Origin: Pseudomonadota bacterium
Lineage (GTDB): Bacteria; Desulfobacterota; Desulfovibrionia; Desulfovibrionales; Desulfovibrionaceae
Assembly: GCA_018817515.1 (NCBI GenBank)
Contig: JAHIUD010000030.1
Coordinates: 1-64,000, forward strand
Direction of reading: 5' to 3'
Length of the DNA: 64,000 bases
Shown here in pieces: positions 55,835 through 64,000 of the stretch; within the stretch, counting starts at the first letter, position 1, and each line of letters starts with the position of its first letter. The translations under genes and the position numbers were made by a program. Below the pieces are notes generated by a model. That model saw only the letters and a program-made list of their open reading frames with translations, was not told the origin of the DNA and did not search any database.

Positions 55835-58090
55835 CTAGAGCAGCTTCAAATACGTCTTGACGATGACCTTGAGCCCGAAGCCGGGGAAGTTCACGCGGAA
55901 CTTGTCCGGCGGGATCTCGGCGATGATCTTGCCCTGGCCGAAGATCTTGTGCTCGCACAGGCCGAGCTTGGTGGTGGCGTCTTCCATGGCCGACCTTGGC
56001 GCCGGGGCGGCGGCGTAGGCCGTGTGCGGTGCGGCCGCTGCGCTGATGGGCCGCGCTCCGGGCTCGTAGGCCGGGCGCTGGGGCGGCGCGGGCAGCACCA
56101 CCGGGGCCAGGCGTTCGCCGGTCCTGTCGACGACCCTCTCCCCATCATTGGCCTCCAGCACAGCCAGCAGGCGCTCGTCCTTGCGGCGCAGCCCGCCGGT
56201 GAAGGTCTCCACCATGCGCTCGGCCACCTGGTCCGGAAGCTCTTGCACAAAGGGGCTCGGGGTGGCCGGTTCGCGGCAGTTGTTGAAGCGGTTGTAAAGC
56301 GTGCCGGGCACCAGCAGGGCCAATTCGTCCTTGGCGCGGGTGCAGGCCACGTACATCAGCCTGCGCTCCTCCTCCATGTCCTCCTGGCGCTGCATGGCCT
56401 TCTTGGACGGGAAGCGCTCCTCCACCAGGTCGATGAGGATCACCGCGCGCCATTCGAGCCCCTTGGCCGAGTGCACGGTGGAGAGCACCACGGCTCCGCG
56501 CGCGTCGTCGTCCTCCGTGGGCGAGCCGTCCAGGCACAGGTCGGCCAGAAATTCCTCGATGTCCTTGTAGTTCACCGCGATCTGGGCCAGCTGCTCCAGC
56601 CCTGCCTGGCGTTTGGGGTAGTCGTCCGGGTAGGCCTGGATGAGCAGCGGCGCATAGTGCGTCATGGCCCGGTCGAGCGCTGCGGCCGGCGCGTGGGTCA
56701 GGCGGCGCAGGGCGTCCAGCTCGGCGAGCAGGCCCGGCAGGTCCGGGAAGCGCTTGGCGTGCTTGTCCAGCGTCTTGCCCTCGCCCGCCAGCACGGCCTG
56801 GGCGATCTTGGCCGCGGTCTTGCCGCCCACGCCCTTGAGCAGGCCCAGCACGCGCTGCCAGGCCAGCATGTCCGCCCAGTTGGCGGCCAGGCGCAGGTAG
56901 CACAAAACGTCCTTGATGTGCGCGGCCTCGTGGAAGCGCACCCCGCCGTACTTGCGGTAGGGCAGGCCAGCCCGGGTCAGCGCCACTTCCAGCGGGTAGG
57001 ACTGGTACCCGGCGCGGAACAGCACGGCGATCTCGTGCAGCGGATGGCGGCTGGCCATGTCCGCGATGAGGCTCACGGCCTGGGCGGCCTGGGACTGGTC
57101 GCTCAGGGTCTGGATGATGCGCGGGCGGGCCCCGCCTTCGCGGGCGGCGTAGAGGTGCTTGTCGAACTTGTGCTCCGCCCCGGAGAGCACGCAGTTGGTC
57201 AAGTCCAGGATGGGCTGCACCGAGCGGTAGTTCTTTTCCAGGCGGATGAGCTTGGCGTCCTTGAAGATCTGCGGAAACTCCAGGATGTTGGCCACCACCG
57301 CGCCGCGGAAGGCGTAGATGGACTGGGCGTCGTCGCCCACGGCCATGACGTTGCCGCTGCGGCCTGCCAGCAGGCGCACCAGCCGGGCCTGCACCAGGTT
57401 GGTGTCCTGGTACTCATCGACCATGACAAAGGGATAGCGGCGGCGTAAGGAGTCCCTGATCTCCGGGTGCTCCACCAGGAGGCGCTCCAGGCCGAAGAGC
57501 AGGTCGTCGTAGTCCATGAGGCCCTGGCTGCGCTTGGCCTTCTCATATTCCCGGCCCAGGAGCTCGATGTCCGCCTGGTAGGGCAGCAGGTGGTAGGCCT
57601 CGCGGTCCAGGATGGCCGCGATGTCCAGCTCCTTGTTGCGGGACTTGGTGATGGTGTCGGCCAGGGTGGCGCGCTTGGGGTAGGAGCGGTCGCCCCGGCC
57701 CAGGTCCAGGTGGGCCTTGAGCTCGCCCAGGAGGTCCTCGCAGTCGCCCCGGTCCATCAGCGTCAAGCCCTGGGGATACCCGGCCTCAAGGGCGTGGCGG
57801 CGCAAAACGCCGTAGGCGAAGGAGTGGAAAGTGCCGCCGCTGGCCCCGGTGAGGGGGCGGCCCATGATGCTCCCGGCCCGGTGCAGCATTTCCTGGGAGG
57901 CGCGCCGGGTGAAGGTCAGAAGCAGGATGTTCTCCGGGGAGACGTGCTCCTGCACCAGCCGGGCCAGGCGGTAGACGATGGTGCGCGTCTTGCCGCTGCC
58001 TGCGCCCGCGATGCAGAGCACCGGGCCGTGGACGTGCATGACCGCTTCCAACTGGGCCGGGTTCAACTCGCGTTCGAAATTTATGGTCAT
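55835..58090 (-). CDS. UvrD/PcrA-type ATP-dependent DNA helicase
   Basis: 751-residue superfamily 1A helicase. Motif I GAGSGKTRT (about 29-37), motif II VDEYQDTN (about 222), motif III GDDAQSIYAFRGA (about 252), motif IV region NYRSVQPIL (about 288), motif V TVHSAKGLEW (about 535) and motif VI YVACTRAKDEL (about 580). The C-terminal ~110 residues, after the helicase core, end in a domain of CEHKIFGQGKIIAEI type, as in PcrA-like helicases. Exact orthology (uvrD, pcrA or rep) is not fixed. 38 bases downstream of the phosphatase-like gene. Confidence 0.92.
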   Translation of the reverse strand: MTINFERELNPAQLEAVMHVHGPVLCIAGAGSGKTRTIVYRLARLVQEHVSPENILLLTFTRRASQEMLHRAGSIMGRPLTGASGGTFHSFAYGVLRRHALEAGYPQGLTLMDRGDCEDLLGELKAHLDLGRGDRSYPKRATLADTITKSRNKELDIAAILDREAYHLLPYQADIELLGREYEKAKRSQGLMDYDDLLFGLERLLVEHPEIRDSLRRRYPFVMVDEYQDTNLVQARLVRLLAGRSGNVMAVGDDAQSIYAFRGAVVANILEFPQIFKDAKLIRLEKNYRSVQPILDLTNCVLSGAEHKFDKHLYAAREGGARPRIIQTLSDQSQAAQAVSLIADMASRHPLHEIAVLFRAGYQSYPLEVALTRAGLPYRKYGGVRFHEAAHIKDVLCYLRLAANWADMLAWQRVLGLLKGVGGKTAAKIAQAVLAGEGKTLDKHAKRFPDLPGLLAELDALRRLTHAPAAALDRAMTHYAPLLIQAYPDDYPKRQAGLEQLAQIAVNYKDIEEFLADLCLDGSPTEDDDARGAVVLSTVHSAKGLEWRAVILIDLVEERFPSKKAMQRQEDMEEERRLMYVACTRAKDELALLVPGTLYNRFNNCREPATPSPFVQELPDQVAERMVETFTGGLRRKDERLLAVLEANDGERVVDRTGERLAPVVLPAPPQRPAYEPGARPISAAAAPHTAYAAAPAPRSAMEDATTKLGLCEHKIFGQGKIIAEIPPDKFRVNFPGFGLKVIVKTYLKLL

Positions 58091-58128
58091 CAGTTGCGGC
58101 TCATATGTTGGGGCTCATGCGTTAGTGC

Positions 58129-59484
58129 TCATGAAAGGATTTCTGTGGCCCCGCAGTCTGGGGCGCCCAGGCCGAAATGTTCCAGCACGAGCCTGCCCAC
58201 GTCGCGCACGCGCACCGGTTTTTCGGCCAGCCCGGCCTCGCTGCTGTCGATGAAGAATGCGTCCTCGGGCCGGTGCATGCCGTGGCGTCCATAGAGGCCG
58301 AACACGCTCTCGCGATCGAACTTGGCCTTGAGGTCAAAGCCTGGCTCCGGCACGCAGACCAAATCCGGTTGCCCGTCCGGTTGTCCATTCAGCGCGTCGC
58401 CTGCTGCGCCCTCGCCGTATAGTTCGCGTGCGTCGAGCACCCTGTTCATGACCCGGCGGCCCTCCCAGGTCAACCCCAGGAGCAGGTCCGTGAGGTCGCG
58501 CAGCAATGCCGGGGCCTCGGCCTCGGCAACCCCTCCGCGCGCGAAACGGCCTTGGCGGTGCAGGTACACGCGGCCAGGATCCAGGGCAAAGGCGCGGGTC
58601 TCCGGGCTGATGACGCCCGCATCCCATTCGTCGCGGGCCGGGCGGCACAGGCTGAGGAACCCGGCCTGGCGCAGCACGCAGTTCAAATCAACCTCCTGCG
58701 TGAGCGCGCAGAAGCCGTGGTCGGCCAGAGCCAGCAGGCGTTTGGGCTCGGGCAGGGCATCAAAGCGCGCCAGCACCTCGCCCAGCAGCGCGTCCCACTC
58801 GGCCAGGAAGGCCAGGCAGGCCGCGTGCAGCGGATGGTCCAGCCGCTCCACCGCCGGGAACAGGAAGTGGAACAGGCGGTCGGTCTCGGTGAGCACGCAC
58901 ACGAACAGATCCCAGGCCAGGTCCGGCCAGAGGAGATCCAGCGCCGCCCGGCGTGCGGCAAGGGAGAGCCGCAACTGGTCGAGCAGGTAGCCGGGATCGG
59001 CTGCGCCGCGCGTGGTGTCGCCCTCAACGCGATACCCTGACGCCTTGAGCGGGCCCAGCAGAAACGGCGGGTACACGGCGGCCTCCAGGCTGGGGGCCAC
59101 GAATCCGGCCACGAGCATGCCGCGCAAAGGCCGCGCCGGGGCCATGTTCGGCAGGTTCAGCACCCGCGAGACCAGCCCGCGCTCACCCAGGCGGTCGAAG
59201 ATGGTCGGGCAGCGCACGTCGGTGAAGTTGGCGATGCGCAGAGCGTAGCTTGACGGGTCGAGGATGGTGAAGCCGTACACCCCGTGCTCGCCGGGTCCGA
59301 CCCCGGTGAAGAAGCTCGTCCAGTTGACGGGCGACAGCTCCGGCAGTTCGGCGCTGATGCTTCCAGCCTGGGCCGTGAGCCGCGCCAGGTTCGGCAAGCG
59401 CGGGCCGTTGGCCCGGACAAGCGCCTTGGCCAGAGTAAGAGGCAGGCCGTCCAGGCCGAGGACGACCAGGCGCGGGCGGGTCAT
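58129..59484 (-). CDS. Alkaline phosphatase superfamily (type I phosphodiesterase) protein
   Basis: 451 residues, nucleotide pyrophosphatase/phosphodiesterase fold. Metal and nucleophile pattern: LVVLGLDGLPL near residue 7, nucleophile Thr of SPVNWTSFFTG near 50, TETDRLFHFLF near 210 and ALADHGFCAL near 255, plus YGRHGMHRPED near 415. No signal peptide or membrane anchor. ATG 59484 is chosen over a longer GC-rich frame. Predicted hydrolase for nucleotide or phosphodiester; substrate unknown. Upstream are REP-like stems. Confidence 0.87.
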   Translation of the reverse strand: MTRPRLVVLGLDGLPLTLAKALVRANGPRLPNLARLTAQAGSISAELPELSPVNWTSFFTGVGPGEHGVYGFTILDPSSYALRIANFTDVRCPTIFDRLGERGLVSRVLNLPNMAPARPLRGMLVAGFVAPSLEAAVYPPFLLGPLKASGYRVEGDTTRGAADPGYLLDQLRLSLAARRAALDLLWPDLAWDLFVCVLTETDRLFHFLFPAVERLDHPLHAACLAFLAEWDALLGEVLARFDALPEPKRLLALADHGFCALTQEVDLNCVLRQAGFLSLCRPARDEWDAGVISPETRAFALDPGRVYLHRQGRFARGGVAEAEAPALLRDLTDLLLGLTWEGRRVMNRVLDARELYGEGAAGDALNGQPDGQPDLVCVPEPGFDLKAKFDRESVFGLYGRHGMHRPEDAFFIDSSEAGLAEKPVRVRDVGRLVLEHFGLGAPDCGATEILS

Positions 59485-59673
59485 GAGGTGGCGCGGGCGG
59501 TTTGAAGAGAGCCTCCGGCGGCCAAGGGGCCTGAGGCCCCCTGGAACCCCCCGTAGCGCGAAGCCAAGGGGCAAGACCCCTTGGCTTCGCGGAGATCCAG
59601 GCTGTCTTGCGCCTTCAGATGGGGATTCCAAAGGGCTTCAAGCCCTTTGGCCCCCGGAGGGATATTTTCCAAA
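59485..59673. repeat. REP-like multi-stem element, copy 2
   Basis: Three stems in the gap: GGGGCC/GGCCCC (59526-59531, 59535-59540), a perfect 14-base stem GCGAAGCCAAGGGG with 59577-59590 (loop CAAGA), and CCAAAGGGCTT/AAGCCCTTTGG (59628-59638, 59640-59650). The stretch TGGGGATTCCAAAGGGC at 59620-59636 is identical to 18071-18087. No gene. Confidence 0.85.
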
Positions 59674-60552
59674 TTACACAAGGTCGACTTCATGCTTTTT
59701 TAGAAACGACAAGGGGTTATAGGACATCTTGGCCTTGCGCAGGCCCTCGTCGCCCAGGTCCTGCTCGCGGTCCACCAGGCTGAAGCGGTCCTCCTGGGCG
59801 GCCAGGAAGTGCTTGTTGATGGCCTGGTACACGCCTTTGAAGCGGGTGTCGCCCTTCTCGAAGTGGATGACGATGGTGGAGGGGCTCAGGCATTCGCCCA
59901 CGGTGTAGGCGATGACCTTGCCGCCCACGCGGATGGTGCCGCCAATGAGGCTGCCCAGGCGGTCGAAGTTCTTGAGCACGCGGGAGATGGCCTGGTTCTC
60001 GGCCACCAGTGCTTCGGAGGGGTGCTCCTGCCAGCCGTGCCATTCGGCCTGCATGTCCAGCACCTCTTCCACGCAGTCGGCCTGCATGGGCGTGTACTCG
60101 AACATGTTGGACTTCTCGAACTGGTTCAGCAGGTTCTTTTTCTTATGGAACTTGTTGCCCTTGAGCTCGACCAGCTCCGGCACTGAGTAGATGTAGTCGA
60201 AGTGGTCGCGGGCCTCGGTGGCCTGAATGCGTTGGCCGAAGGCCCCCTGCCAGATGCTGAGCAGGGTCTCGGGCACGCGGGTGAAGCGCTGCGGACCGCC
60301 CAGGCAGGGGAGTGTGGCCCAGTCCACCTTTGTCCAATCGCCCACGGGCGCCCAGAAGATCTCCTGGGGCAGGGTCTGCTTGATCCATACGAGGCCGTTT
60401 TCGAAGCGCCATTTGAGACCGTAGTGTTCGGCCCAGCCGTAGAGGTTGGCGAAGGCGTAGTCCGAGGTCACCTCGGGACAGGCGCACAGGGCTTCCTTGA
60501 AGGCGTCCTGGTGCTTCAGACAGATGTCTTCGAATTTCTCGCAGGTGCTCAT
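59674..60552 (-). CDS. DUF2156 protein (LPG/aminoacyl-transferase-like GNAT fold)
   Basis: 292 residues with a DUF2156-like architecture, related to the C-terminal catalytic domain of bacterial lysylphosphatidylglycerol synthases (MprF) but without the membrane part. Recognisable blocks are DYIYSVPELVELKGNKFHKKKNLLNQF and VYQAINKHFLA. It has no obvious catalytic residue I can name. ATG overlaps the MATE stop by four bases, so it is co-expressed with that transporter. Confidence 0.82.
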   Translation of the reverse strand: MSTCEKFEDICLKHQDAFKEALCACPEVTSDYAFANLYGWAEHYGLKWRFENGLVWIKQTLPQEIFWAPVGDWTKVDWATLPCLGGPQRFTRVPETLLSIWQGAFGQRIQATEARDHFDYIYSVPELVELKGNKFHKKKNLLNQFEKSNMFEYTPMQADCVEEVLDMQAEWHGWQEHPSEALVAENQAISRVLKNFDRLGSLIGGTIRVGGKVIAYTVGECLSPSTIVIHFEKGDTRFKGVYQAINKHFLAAQEDRFSLVDREQDLGDEGLRKAKMSYNPLSFLKKHEVDLV

Positions 60553-61925
60553 CTGGTGTTTCCGTTGCGTTTGTTGGTCATGGCGAACCGCTGCCAGTCC
60601 CAACGTGTGAAGATATAGAGAAGGATGGCCGCCTGGCAAGCCTGGGAGACCAGCATGGAAATCCACACGCCCGTGGCCCGGCCCAGCACCAGGTGTCCCA
60701 GGACGAAGGCCAGGGGCAGGCGCACCAGCCAGGTGCCCGTGCCCATGCCGAGCAGGTTGTACAGCGTGGCGCCGGCCCCGCCAAGGGCCCCGGCCAGGAT
60801 CATGGTGGTCAGGGTGAAGGGGATGGCCAGCATATTCCAGATCAGGTAGTCCAGGGCCTGGGCCTTGACCTCGGGGTTGGGCGCCAGAAATCCGGTCATG
60901 GGGTCGAGCACGGTCCAGAGCAGCAGCGTGAGCACGCAGATGCCCACCAGCCCGATGCCCAGGATGCGCAGGCCCACGCGCCGCGCCTCGTCGGGCCTGC
61001 CCGCGCCCAGGAAGTGCCCCACCAGGATGCTGGCCGTGAGGTTCAGGGCAAAGGCGGGCAGAAAGAGGATGGACTCGATGCGCGTGCCCGCGGCCATGCC
61101 CGCCAGGGCCATGACGCTGCCCTCGGGCAGGCTCGCGGTGATTGCGAAGAGCACCAGGTAGCCTGAATGCCAGACGATTTGCATGAGTCCGGCGGGCCAG
61201 GCCACCTTGAAGAGATAAGGGTAGGCGCACCGCACCCAGCGCCAGGGCGCGAAGATCTGGCGGCGCAGGGTGCCGTCGCGGCGAAGCATGTACAGGCCGT
61301 AGAGCGCGCCAATGGTGATGGACCAGAAGGTTGACCAGACCACGCCCGTGACCCCCAGGCGCGGCAGGCCGAACCAGCCCAGGCCGAAGCCCAGGTCGCC
61401 CAGGGTGTTCACCAAGGTCACCAGCATCATGGAGTAGAGCGGCACCATGACATTCTGGCGCGAGCGGAACACGGCGTTCTGTACGATGAGCATGTAGTAG
61501 GGCGGCAGGGCGTACAAGAACACCTTGAGCACGTATTCGGTCAGGGGCGCGATGTTCTGGGGCACCTGGAGCAGGCTCACGAAGAGGCCCCGGGCGGGCA
61601 GGCCCACCAGCGGGAAGATGAGCCCGAAGACAACGGCCACCTGGAGGCACAGGCCGATGTAGCGCTCTGCGCGGAGCTTTTTGCCCGCCCCCAGCGACTG
61701 GCTGATGGCGGCCACGCCGCCGCCCGCCACGGCCGTGGCGATGACCAGGAAGAAGAACAGGGACTGGGTGATGATGCCCAGCGATGCCTGGAGGCGGTGG
61801 TCGATCTGCCCGGCCACCCAGACGTCCACAAACCCGATGAGGAAGTGGAAGACCATCATCAGCGTCTGCGGCCAGGACAGGCTCCAGATGAGGCGGGTGG
61901 TGCTTTGTGTGTGGGTGATCTGCAT
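60549..61925 (-). CDS. MATE family efflux transporter
   Basis: 458 residues with twelve hydrophobic segments in two halves, MATE family. Conserved parts are SWPQTLMMVFHFLIGFVDVWVAGQID at the N-terminus, QSLGAGK near residue 75, and SILVGHFLGAGRPDEA near residue 280. ATG 61925 (MQITHTQSTTR) is chosen over a longer frame. Drives cation-coupled export; substrate unknown. Forms an operon with the downstream DUF2156 gene. Confidence 0.92.
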   Translation of the reverse strand: MQITHTQSTTRLIWSLSWPQTLMMVFHFLIGFVDVWVAGQIDHRLQASLGIITQSLFFFLVIATAVAGGGVAAISQSLGAGKKLRAERYIGLCLQVAVVFGLIFPLVGLPARGLFVSLLQVPQNIAPLTEYVLKVFLYALPPYYMLIVQNAVFRSRQNVMVPLYSMMLVTLVNTLGDLGFGLGWFGLPRLGVTGVVWSTFWSITIGALYGLYMLRRDGTLRRQIFAPWRWVRCAYPYLFKVAWPAGLMQIVWHSGYLVLFAITASLPEGSVMALAGMAAGTRIESILFLPAFALNLTASILVGHFLGAGRPDEARRVGLRILGIGLVGICVLTLLLWTVLDPMTGFLAPNPEVKAQALDYLIWNMLAIPFTLTTMILAGALGGAGATLYNLLGMGTGTWLVRLPLAFVLGHLVLGRATGVWISMLVSQACQAAILLYIFTRWDWQRFAMTNKRNGNTR

Positions 61926-62094
61926 GGAGTCCAGTGGTTGCTGTGCAGTTGGGCGGCGCTCGCTCGCAAACGGGTATGGTAGGCACGAAACGCGGCCTGC
62001 CAAGGGGCAGGCGGGATTTTCTTTACCTTAATTTTGTTTTATGCCAGTAAATAGCGAACAACTCATGTCAGAGAGACACAGGTCTGGAGGGAGC

Positions 62095-62541
62095 ATGAAA
62101 ACCAAATCCGCAGAGCAGACGGAACAACCAGGCGGACAGGCCGGCGGACAGGCTGGCGGAAAACCCGGCACATCCATGCTGCGTGTCCACCTCTGGCTGG
62201 AGTCCGAGAGCGGCATGCTCTTTGGCCTTGGCCGGGTGCAGTTGCTTGAAATGGTGGCCCTGCATGGCTCCCTCAACCAGGCCGCCAAGGTTTTGGGCAT
62301 GAGTTACCGCGCGGCCTGGGGCCGCATCAAGCGCACCGAGGAGGCTCTGGGCGAAAAGCTTCTGGCCCAGGCCAGCGGCCGCAAGGGCTACGAGCTGACG
62401 CCTCTGGCCAGCGAACTGGTGCGCAATTTCACCGCCTGGCATCAGGAGGTGGAGGACTTCGCCCTGAAACGCGCCCGGCAGCGCCTGCCCTGGGATATCA
62501 AGGGCTTTGCCGCCGCGCCCGCCAAGGACCCAGACAGCTGA
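62095..62541 (+). CDS. ModE-type winged helix protein without TOBE domain
   Basis: 148 residues. A ModE-like N-terminal winged helix lies at about 30-115: LGRVQLLEMVALHGSLNQAAKVLGMSYRAAWGRI, then GRKGYELTPLASELV. The molybdate-binding TOBE/MOP domain of E. coli ModE is missing. Residues 8-27 are a low-complexity run of QPGG and GQAGG repeats. ATG 62095 is chosen for GGAGGGAGC 2-3 bases upstream; earlier ATGs at 62041 and 62065 lack a site. It may act with an AOR or a molybdate system elsewhere. Confidence 0.88.
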   Translation: MKTKSAEQTEQPGGQAGGQAGGKPGTSMLRVHLWLESESGMLFGLGRVQLLEMVALHGSLNQAAKVLGMSYRAAWGRIKRTEEALGEKLLAQASGRKGYELTPLASELVRNFTAWHQEVEDFALKRARQRLPWDIKGFAAAPAKDPDS

Positions 62542-62576
62542 CAGGCTTTTGAAATACGGCAAGCTGCTGCTTTGCC

Positions 62577-62634
62577 GCAAAAAGTTCAAATCCTCGCGTG
62601 CGAAAAGTGCGCTTCGGCTTTGAACTTTTTTTTG
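62577..62634 (+). terminator. Rho-independent terminator after the ModE-like gene
   Basis: AAAAAGTTCAAA (62579-62590) pairs with TTTGAACTTTTT (62619-62630), followed by further T residues to 62633. The loop carries an inner GC-rich hairpin. Confidence 0.9.
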
Positions 62635-62717
62635 CGCCAAGCCGCCCGCAACTTCTGAGCAGCCTGGGATTCCACCGTCTTTAACGGTCCGTTGAACCCA
62701 TCCTGCGGGGGGCAAAC

Positions 62718-62772
62718 AAAAAGGGCTGCCCCTGACGTCCGGCTTTACGCTGTTGGACGCCGGGGGCAGCCC
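62718..62772 (-). terminator. Rho-independent terminator of pnp
   Basis: On the minus strand GGGCTGCCCC (62772-62763) pairs with its complement at 62732-62723, with an inner GGACG-type stem, then TTTTT (62722-62718). It ends pnp 17 bases after the stop codon. Confidence 0.93.
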
Positions 62773-62788
62773 CGTCTAGTTCTGTGGT

Positions 62789-64000
62789 CTAGCGGCGGGG
62801 GCCACGGCCACGGTCACGGTCACCGCCACGGCCGCGGTCACGGTCGCGATCGCCTTCACGGGCGGGCGGACGGCGGAAGTCGTCGATGTTGACGGTCTCG
62901 CCAGCCTGCTCCATGAGCCAGGCCTTGCGGGACAGGCGGATGCGGCCATTGGCCTCAAGCTCGATGACCTTGACCCAGACTTCCTGGCCCAGCTGCAGCA
63001 GGTCTTCCACGCGCTCCACGCGCTCCATGTCCATCTGGGACACATGCAGCATGCCCTCGGCTCCGGGCAGGATCTCCACCAGGGCGCCGACTTCCAGGAT
63101 CTTGCGCACGGTGCCCAGGTAGTTTCGGCCCGGCTCCGGGGTCTGGTCGTAGTACTGCACCATGGCCTTGGCCTTCTTCAGGCTCTCGCTGGTGGGGGCG
63201 AAGATGGCCACCTTGCCGGAATCCTCGATGTCGATGGAAGCGCCGGTCTCTGCGGTGATGGCCTTGATGTTCTTGCCGCCGGGTCCGATGACGCTGCGGA
63301 TCTTCTCAGGATTGATGAACACGACCTCCATCTGCGGAGCCAGCTCGGAGAGCTGCGGACGGGGCGCGTCCAGGCACATGGCCATGTGCTCCAGGATGTG
63401 CTTGCGGGCGTCGCGGCTCTGGGCCAGGGCGCGGCGCAGCACGTCGTAGGGGATGCCGCTCATGATCTTGATGTCCATCTGGATGCCGGTGATGCCGCGG
63501 GCGCTGCCGGCCACCTTGAAGTCCATGTCGCCCAAGGCATCTTCATCACCAAGGATGTCGGTAAGCACGATGTACTCGTCGCCTTCCTTCATCAGGCCCA
63601 TGGCGATGCCGGCCACAGGCTCCTTGATGGGCACGCCCGCGTCCATGAGCGCGATGCTCGCGCCGCAGATGGTGGCCATGGAGGAGGAACCGTTGGAGTC
63701 CATGACCTCAGAGACCACGCGCAGGGTGAAGGGGAAGTCGTCGGGGTTGGGCAGCACCGGGATGATGGAGCGCTCGGCCAGGGCGCCGTGGCCGATGTCG
63801 CGGCGGCTGGGGCCGCGCAGGATGCGCACTTCGCCCACGCAGTAGGGCGGGAAGTTGTAGTGCAGCATGAAGCGCTTGGTGTCTTCGCCCACCAGGGTCT
63901 CGATGCGCTGCTCGTCGCGGCTGCTGCCAAGGGTGACGACGGCCAGGGCCGTGGTCTCGCCACGGGTGAACAGGGCCGAGCCGTGGGTCATGGGCAGGGT
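62789..64000 (-). CDS. pnp: Polyribonucleotide nucleotidyltransferase, 3' part (cut by window end)
   Basis: 404 codons of PNPase, the phosphorolytic 3'-5' exoribonuclease of the degradosome. The window end cuts the gene, so its start is outside. Present are the second RNase PH core (from [36 protein letters not shown]), the KH domain with [12 protein letters not shown], and an S1 domain ([19 protein letters not shown]). The last ~25 residues form a DRDRGRGG-type Arg/Asp-Gly tail. rpsO, its usual neighbour, would lie beyond the edge. Confidence 0.97.
   Translation of the reverse strand, partial: TLPMTHGSALFTRGETTALAVVTLGSSRDEQRIETLVGEDTKRFMLHYNFPPYCVGEVRILRGPSRRDIGHGALAERSIIPVLPNPDDFPFTLRVVSEVMDSNGSSSMATICGASIALMDAGVPIKEPVAGIAMGLMKEGDEYIVLTDILGDEDALGDMDFKVAGSARGITGIQMDIKIMSGIPYDVLRRALAQSRDARKHILEHMAMCLDAPRPQLSELAPQMEVVFINPEKIRSVIGPGGKNIKAITAETGASIDIEDSGKVAIFAPTSESLKKAKAMVQYYDQTPEPGRNYLGTVRKILEVGALVEILPGAEGMLHVSQMDMERVERVEDLLQLGQEVWVKVIELEANGRIRLSRKAWLMEQAGETVNIDDFRRPPAREGDRDRDRGRGGDRDRGRGPRR

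Overview
The window is about 64 kb of GC-rich bacterial chromosome. Gene content points to a sulfate-reducing deltaproteobacterium of the Desulfovibrionaceae. The supporting evidence is a compact S10-spc-alpha ribosomal cluster (secY-map-rpmJ, with no adk or infA between), a futalosine menaquinone pathway (mqnE, mqnC, mqnA, mqnD), a probable tungsten aldehyde:ferredoxin oxidoreductase, cytochrome bd oxidase, and a Bacillus-type PurF with a propeptide. Taxonomy is inferred from recall of gene order and protein flavour, not from any search. I saw no tRNA, rRNA, CRISPR array, transposase or integrase.

Layout. 1-11944: 3' half of the S10 operon, then spc and alpha operons (rplB' to rplQ), all on +, closed by a strong terminator. 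12000-17722: a LysR regulator, then menaquinone genes: a TetR gene with mqnE-mqnC-mqnA on -, and mqnD on +, divergent across a palindromic operator. 17723-18137: a gene-free cluster of strong hairpins. 18138-29000: mostly accessory single genes (metallopeptidase, EamA and AEC and LysE transporters, AOR plus a class II aldolase, a TPR protein, DUF401, PhzF). 28870-37592: a - strand run carB-purF-kdsD-ykgJ-like-mrcA. 37800-44741: lipoprotein, kinase-like protein plus universal stress protein, a CstR-like regulator, a CerR-type TetR with an MFS pump, and a potassium channel paired with a cyclic-nucleotide-binding protein. 44842-49823: cydAB, hsp20, an AT-rich gap and a divergent dnaA paralogue. 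49870-53821: cdsA-dxr-rseP-tsaB on -. 53994-62541: GAF/HD-GYP protein, UvrD-type helicase, a phosphatase-superfamily protein, MATE plus DUF2156, a ModE-like regulator. 62789-64000: 3' part of pnp.

How the parts work together. The first 12 kb and the carB/purF, cdsA/dxr/rseP, mrcA, kdsD and pnp genes are housekeeping: translation, protein export, nucleotides, lipids, isoprenoids, cell wall and RNA turnover. The menaquinone genes supply the quinone used by anaerobic respiration and by cytochrome bd, which in such anaerobes serves as oxygen defence. The most unusual items are the dnaA paralogue that has lost both box VII arginines, the two-gene modules of unknown function (kinase-like/USP, channel/cNMP-binding, AOR/aldolase), a persulfide-sensor-like CsoR family repressor with a G-tract operator, and the hairpin and REP-like repeats.
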